A DNA stretch of 14,876 nt from the NCBI GenBank assembly GCA_027596945.1, contig JADGJH010000458.1:1-14876 (forward strand), in the 5' to 3' direction. The notes below the pieces were generated by a model. That model searched no databases, had not been told where the DNA came from, and saw nothing but the letters and a program-made list of their open reading frames with translations. The first letter of the stretch is position 1, and each line of letters opens with the position of its first letter. This DNA comes from Physocladia obscura (taxonomy: Eukaryota > Chytridiomycota > Chytridiomycetes > Chytridiales > Chytriomycetaceae). Both the position numbers and the translations under genes were made by a program. Below are positions 10,520 through 14,876 of this stretch, in pieces.

Positions 10520-11141
10520 AGAGTCGGAATCATACTGGCACGAAACCAAAGAAAAACAGAGTTAGAACAGGACGATGTAAAAAAAGAAAAGAAAAAACAC
10601 ACCACAATTGTAGCACTTTTTTTAGACGCGACCGCTATTTTGGGAGCATTGCTGCTACTGTTGTTATTGTTGTTGCTGAGCTTAAGAGTGATTTTAGCCG
10701 GGGGGTATGAGATTGCGGCTGCCGGCGGCGGCAAGTAGACGCAGTTAGCAGCAGGCAAAAGCGGTTAATGGCAGGATCAGCAGGGCACTAAACTAAGCTA
10801 TACTGTTCTGCTTTGCGTGTATCTGTTCGCGCAAATACTTTTGCGCTGCGCTTGCTTCGTGTTTCACAATCTGAAAACTGCTTCAAAACATGTCTTTCGT
10901 CCTTCGTCCATCTCAAAATTTTGCTTCCGACGACAACAACTCCACTACCAACTAATACCGTATATTCACGTTATACGCATGACTATGTGTGTATTAAACA
11001 CTACTATTCACCCGTATCAATTTCCCACCACGCCCTTCACTTTTTTTCCTCATTCTTTTCACAGTTCATAATCATTTAATTCAATACTCAAATAAAATGT
11101 AAAATATAATAATTATGCAATAAAAAGGATGAAAGAGTCCA
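10520..11141. other. Region between RPC6 and the CHD locus, with a possible 5' CHD exon
   Basis: A plausible upstream CHD exon lies at 10718-10603 on the minus strand: acceptor CCGGCAG|CC preceded by a CTAAC branch-like motif, donor GTG|GTGTGT, in frame with the exon beginning at 10534. It encodes a Pro/Asn/Ser/Lys-rich segment but no ATG, and no upstream exon with an ATG and a donor of matching phase was found up to 11141. The remainder is AT-rich flank of RPC6. Plus-strand AATAAA strings near 11090 and 11119 have no plus-strand gene to serve. Confidence 0.45.
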
Positions 11142-12570
11142 TCAAAACTCCAGCCACTTGTTGAAATACACACATCCCTCCGGACTCACTGGCCCACCGC
11201 TTTTGCAAAACCCACTTACGTTACACTTTCCACACGGAATCTCACTCCACCACGTCCCGCCCCACGTACCACTCCCAATCTGTCCGTGCCCCACACTTTC
11301 TCCGCGCACGGCACGATACATCCACATCTCAACAACACTATCTTCCCCATCGTCATCATCATCATCTTCACTCATATGGTTGCGGTCGCCCATAGCACCC
11401 GCCCGGCGAATCCGCACAATTTTACCGTCATACCACAACCGATCCACAAGCATTTGCACATCCTCTAATGTCAGGCTAATCTTCAAAACCCCACTCCGTT
11501 TCAAAAAATTATGTACGTCGCTGGTCGTTGCGTATGCCTGATGATCAGGTGGAAAAATGAGTTCGCTACTAGAAGTCATCAAAGTTCCGCTGACTGCTAT
11601 TGTTGCTGTTGTTGATTTCGGCCAGCTTTTCGTTGATATGAATTTGAATGTCATTTCCGCAAGTCCTTCAATGAACGGCACGTCCAGTTCAGAGTCGGTG
11701 TACCATGCTCCTCCCGTCAATTCTTCGCTTGGCGCCAGGTCAAAGAGAATATACAGTTTTCGTGTTGGATGCTGATCGAAAGTTGGGGAATAAAAAATCG
11801 AAATATAAGAGTTGAGGAAAAAAAAGTACATTAAATAGTGAAAGAAAGGATAATAGTGCATAGTACTGATCTATTATGAGAAAAACAAACCTTCACACTC
11901 TTTGTGCCTTTTATTAACCGCAATTTTTCAAGCGATTTGATACATTCATTGACAATTTGTTGGTGCAATCCAGATTTAGTTTTGATTTCCTTGGTCCAGA
12001 TCCCTGCAGGGAAGACAATTGTTAAACTGTGGAAAAAAAATCAGACAGAAAACGTACCTTTCGATTTTTCATTTTTGATAAGATTGTAAATTATAATTTC
12101 TGTCTGGGACAAGTCTCTCGTTCTAACACAAAGTATCATTTTTAGTAATCAATTAATTACGCTGGATGCATCAAAAATGAATGGAAAATACGGGTCAAAC
12201 TCAACTTGATTGCTTCATTCTCGTCTCGCGCTTTAAACAAAAGTTGCTTTCCAACTGTAACAAATTCAACCAATCCCTTTCATGAGAAAATTAAAAAATT
12301 AAAAATAAAAAAAGATATTCAGCTTGCGAAAAAGATTACCTGCTCACTCAGATTGTTGACGAGATTCACAATTTCGTTCTTGCTCAATTCCGAGAACTCA
12401 TTGACGATAACATTTTCGCTTGCTCCCTGAACGGTACATCGCAAATTAATTGAGGAATTTTGAAATCAATTATTGCTCGGTGTGAAAAATTCCTTTGTGT
12501 AGTTATCGTTTTTGCTTGCCTTCGGATGTTGTCTGATCGCAGCCAATAGTTGTTCTTCTTGAGGAGTCAT
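11142..12570 (-). CDS. RPC34: DNA-directed RNA polymerase III subunit RPC6 (Rpc34)
   Basis: Six exons: 12570-12520, 12426-12340, 12276-12206, 12122-12058, 12003-11891, 11771-11142, giving 338 residues against about 316 in human and yeast. RPC6 is part of the Pol III-specific RPC3-RPC6-RPC7 trimer, which contacts TFIIIB and opens promoters for tRNA and 5S genes in the nucleus. Two winged-helix regions are visible (about 1-75, and 82-145 with KGIWTKEIKTKSGL and KSLEKLRLIKGTKSVK), then the family block LTGGAWYTDSELDVPFIE. At the C-terminus Cys309, Cys312, Cys318 and Cys329 match the iron-sulphur cluster ligands, ending KWLEF as in human EWLEF. An Asp-rich insert (about 264-273) lengthens the protein. 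The start ATG lies 17 codons before the first intron, which begins with GC. No disruption was seen. Confidence 0.96.
12427..12519 (-). other. GC-AG intron in RPC6
   Basis: The first RPC6 intron must start at CCGAAG|GCAAGC, since no GT occurs between the 17-codon first exon and the next stretch of homology in a usable phase. It ends GTACCGTTCAG|GGAGCAAG. The joined codons read RQHPKGASENVIVNEF, which matches the family helix. AAG|GCAAG fits the consensus of minor-class GC donors recognised by the U2 spliceosome. Confidence 0.8.
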
Positions 12571-12720
12571 TTTTTCCGTTCGAAAAAAAAAAAAAAAATC
12601 CATTTATTTAAGAAACGCTTTCTTTATGAGTCAAACGCATGCTCATCCCAACAATCTTACTTCATTAATTCTGATAAAAAAGAGCACCCAACCCGCTCCT
12701 GCATTAGTTTCAGAACTCTC
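12571..12720. repeat. Short gap between NOP15 and RPC6 containing an A16 run
   Basis: Only 150 bp separate the Nop15/NIFK stop from the RPC6 start. An uninterrupted run of 16 A (T on the transcribed strand) lies at 12583-12598, about 13 bp above the RPC6 ATG, so it belongs to the RPC6 leader or promoter. Poly(dA:dT) tracts commonly exclude nucleosomes at fungal promoters; that role here is inference. No TATA-like element was clear. Confidence 0.5.
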
Positions 12721-14873
12721 TCACTCCTTTGCGGTTTTCTTTGTCGCAGATCCAAGAGTGTTTTTCGTAGCCTTTGCCACCAACGCCGGGGTCGATTTCG
12801 GAGACTTCTTGGCATCAGCTATGACAGGCGTTGCAGAGTTTGAAGACGCTCGGGTTCCTCTGGAAGCAGCGGGTGGAGTCAAAATCTTTCCAGCTGAATT
12901 TTTTGTATTTTTTTTTGATGGTGTAGCATCAGAAGGTGATTTGGTTGTAGATTTTTTTGCTGCTGAATCATTCTTTGCGGAACCGTTAGCAGCACTTGGA
13001 GGGGTAGCATCTGGTTTAGTCGTCGGCTTTTTTTCCGAATCCTTCTTTGCTGAATTCTTCTTTGCTGAATCGTTCGCAACCGCAGTAACCGCGACGAGTG
13101 GCGTTGATCCCTTATTGGACGGAGTTGTCACAGCAGAAATAGGCTTTTTTGGAGTTTCTTTCGTGTTGACAGCAGTCTTTTCTGGAATCGACTTTGATTC
13201 ATTTTTTTCATTTGACGGTGTGGTTGATTGTTTTGACGGTGTGGTCGATTTCTTTGGTGTATCTGCAGCCTTTTTGGGCATTGCCGTTTCTTTTGACACT
13301 GATTTTGCTGGAGACGGTGAAGCTTTATTTACAGCCGCAGTTGATGATCTTGTCACAGCAGTAGCCTTTTTCGCTGTTTCAGTCTTAGTTGCCGGCTTTT
13401 CCGGGGTTGAAGCAGATTTGGCAGACACAGTTTTGTCATCTTTTGATGGAGGACCAGCCGTTGAAACAGATTTCTTCGGAGTTTTTGCCTTCTTTGTTTT
13501 AGGCTGTTCTACTTCCGCGTCGAAAACGGCTGTTTTTGCAGTAGCTGCGGCGGCAGTGACAGAATCATCATCAGCAGTCCGCTTCTTGTTATTTTTGCGA
13601 CTAACATTGGAAGAATTGGTTTTTGACGAAGCATCTGCGGTCACTTCAACAACAACATGATCGGTTTTAACCTTTTTTTCGGACGAAGCGGCAGCAAGTC
13701 CAGAGAATCCATCAAAATCATAGTCGATACCCATGTGCTCCAGCTGCTTTCTCTTCTTTTGCTCTCGCGATACAAGTTGCTGGATTTTGGAGGCGACTGT
13801 GGCTGGTGTCAATGGCTGTTGAGGGACATTTAGCTTCATTCCCAATAAAAGAAAGAAAAGAAAAAAACACGAAACCTTGTTAACTCTCGCTCGCTCAATC
13901 TTGTTTGTTGGTAAAGTTTTGAATTTCGTGTCCCAGCCTTTGAATGTTTCACTATGCAGATTCTCCCAAGGCACCACTTTACATTGCAAAACATGGCTGA
14001 ACAGCAGGTAACCTTGCATAGTATCTGCAACAATTTGTGCGATTTGAGGAGTCTCGAATTCAATAAACGCAAAATGTCTTGATGCACCCGTCTATAATAC
14101 GAGGGAGAAAAAATATCAGTTCACCAATAATAAAATAAGAATGGCAATTTCCAGTATTTCTGTACCTTTTTGTTTCTCGACAAGCGCAAGCGCAACACAG
14201 TCCCAAACTGCGAAAAATAAGATTTCATTTCCTTTTCATAAAATCCGTGAGGAATTCGTCCGAGATAAACAACACCAGTGGAAGGAAGTTGTGATTGATG
14301 AACGCGTGTTGCTTTTCTGATTGCATCTATTTCCTTCTGTTCTTTTACTTGAGCCGCCGTCGATTTCTTGGGGATAATAGCTGATGCTTTTGTTGCTTGG
14401 ATTGCGCTTTTGAGCGATACAATCGCGTCTTGCATTGCAAGTTCATCAATTTGATGGTCTAGTTCGTTTCTGTCGTTGTTCTCACTGATAGCACTATCAT
14501 TATCACTATCATCATCATTCTCGCCATCATCTTCATTATCCTCATTCAACCCGCCATTCTCACTCTCGCTGGCATTGTCAGCGTAAAGATCCGCGCCAAC
14601 AACTTTCTCGAATTCTTCGTCCGGTATATCGATTTCTTCAACATCGGTGCCGTCGTCTTCTTCGTCATCCCACTGGTCGTCTTCATCTTCATTGTCATCC
14701 GAATCGCGATTATCGTCACTTTTAGTGATTTGTTTCGGCACTGGTTTCTTTGCGACGGCAGCAGGTTTCTTATTTTGAACGGATGCGCTTGTTTTCTTTA
14801 CTGCCAGAGCTGATTCTGCTTTTGCTTTTTCAACTTGTTCTAATGCTCTTGTGTTAGTGACTTTTCTGACCAT
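12721..14873 (-). CDS. NOP15: Nop15/NIFK-family nucleolar RRM protein with long basic tail
   Basis: Three exons (14873-14166, 14091-13876, 13833-12721) encode 678 residues. Residues 1-200 are acidic, with Asp/Glu/Asn runs and Lys-rich flanks. One RRM follows (about 201-280) with RNP2 VVYLGRIP and RNP1 RHFAFIEF; GRIPHGFYE and SQFGTVLRLRLSRNKKTG are characteristic of Nop15/NIFK. The family binds pre-rRNA near ITS2 and acts in pre-60S maturation in the nucleolus; human NIFK also binds the Ki-67 FHA domain. The conserved CKVVPWENLHSETFKGW and KIERARVNK, then a helix with EQKKRKQLEHMGIDYDFDGF, close the family core. About 300 further residues are Lys/Ala/Ser/Thr/Pro-rich and resemble histone H1 tails; yeast Nop15 (about 220) and human NIFK (about 290) lack them. 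The ATG sits three bases from the window edge, so an upstream exon cannot be excluded. Confidence 0.88.
13211..13252 (-). repeat. Tandem 21-bp repeat in the Nop15/NIFK tail
   Basis: Two adjacent 21-bp units (13211-13231 and 13232-13252) differ at three positions. On the minus strand they encode the repeated heptad STTPSKQ/STTPSNE-like units of the basic tail. A shorter repeated unit encoding SAKKN/SAKKD lies near 13040-13070. These suggest the tail grew by slippage or unequal exchange. Confidence 0.7.
13834..13875 (-). other. Probable 42-nt intron in the Nop15/NIFK gene
   Basis: The stretch has donor AAG|GTTTCG and acceptor GAATGAAG|C and is a multiple of three without a stop, so unspliced translation is possible. 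It would insert VSCFFLFFLLLGMK, a hydrophobic block, between two charged helices where the family has none. Pyrimidine richness and the odd product favour an intron; its length is the shortest credible one in the window. Confidence 0.65.
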
Positions 14874-14876
14874 TTT

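Noticed and set aside
10813..11079. Two overlapping plus-strand frames between RPC6 and CHD, with AATAAA strings after them
   Set aside because: Two frames open at once over the same bases, no domain and odd composition; AATAAA is expected by chance in AT-rich DNA.
11158..11541. Plus-strand frame opposite RPC6
   Set aside because: It lies fully over the conserved RPC6 last exon and resembles nothing.
12626..13660. A 344-codon open frame on the plus strand
   Set aside because: It mirrors the Lys/Ser/Thr-rich Nop15/NIFK tail; its Phe/Val/Ala-rich product is the expected antisense of such codons and shows no domain.

Overview
The window is nuclear eukaryotic DNA. It carries four protein-coding loci, all on the minus strand and closely spaced. 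Genes are split by many very short introns, mostly 42 to 119 nt, with GT-AG borders and pyrimidine-rich 3' ends. Compact intron-rich genes, fungal-like house-keeping genes (Rpc34, Nop15/NIFK) and a kinase with WW domains suggest an early-diverging fungus such as a chytrid. That assignment is inference; nothing here fixes the species.

Read in the direction of transcription (high to low coordinates), the loci are as follows. (1) 14873-12721: a nucleolar RRM protein of the Nop15/NIFK family with an acidic N-terminus and an unusually long histone-H1-like Lys/Ser/Thr/Pro tail. (2) 12570-11142: RNA polymerase III subunit RPC6/Rpc34, complete, with a GC-AG first intron. (3) about 10519-4176: a CHD chromatin remodeller of the CHD6-9/Kismet type (subfamily III), with tandem chromodomains, SNF2 ATPase, SANT/SLIDE-like region and two WW-IG-KHG modules. 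About 26 exons can be followed by homology, but the copy has several in-frame stops, a lost splice acceptor, frame breaks and substitutions at near-invariant helicase residues. It looks like a young pseudogene, or else a badly damaged assembly of a real gene. (4) 3502-18: an intact 1,050-residue Ser/Thr kinase with a rare layout: kinase, WW, acidic linker, leucine-rich repeats, second WW, Pro/Ser tail with PPR motifs.

Two of the loci serve ribosome and RNA production (Nop15/NIFK in 60S assembly, RPC6 in Pol III transcription). I see no operon-like logic linking them beyond shared orientation. The main points of interest are the decayed CHD6-9-type gene between intact neighbours, and the kinase-WW-LRR-WW protein. 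No RNA genes, CRISPR arrays, insertion sequences or viral remnants were recognised.
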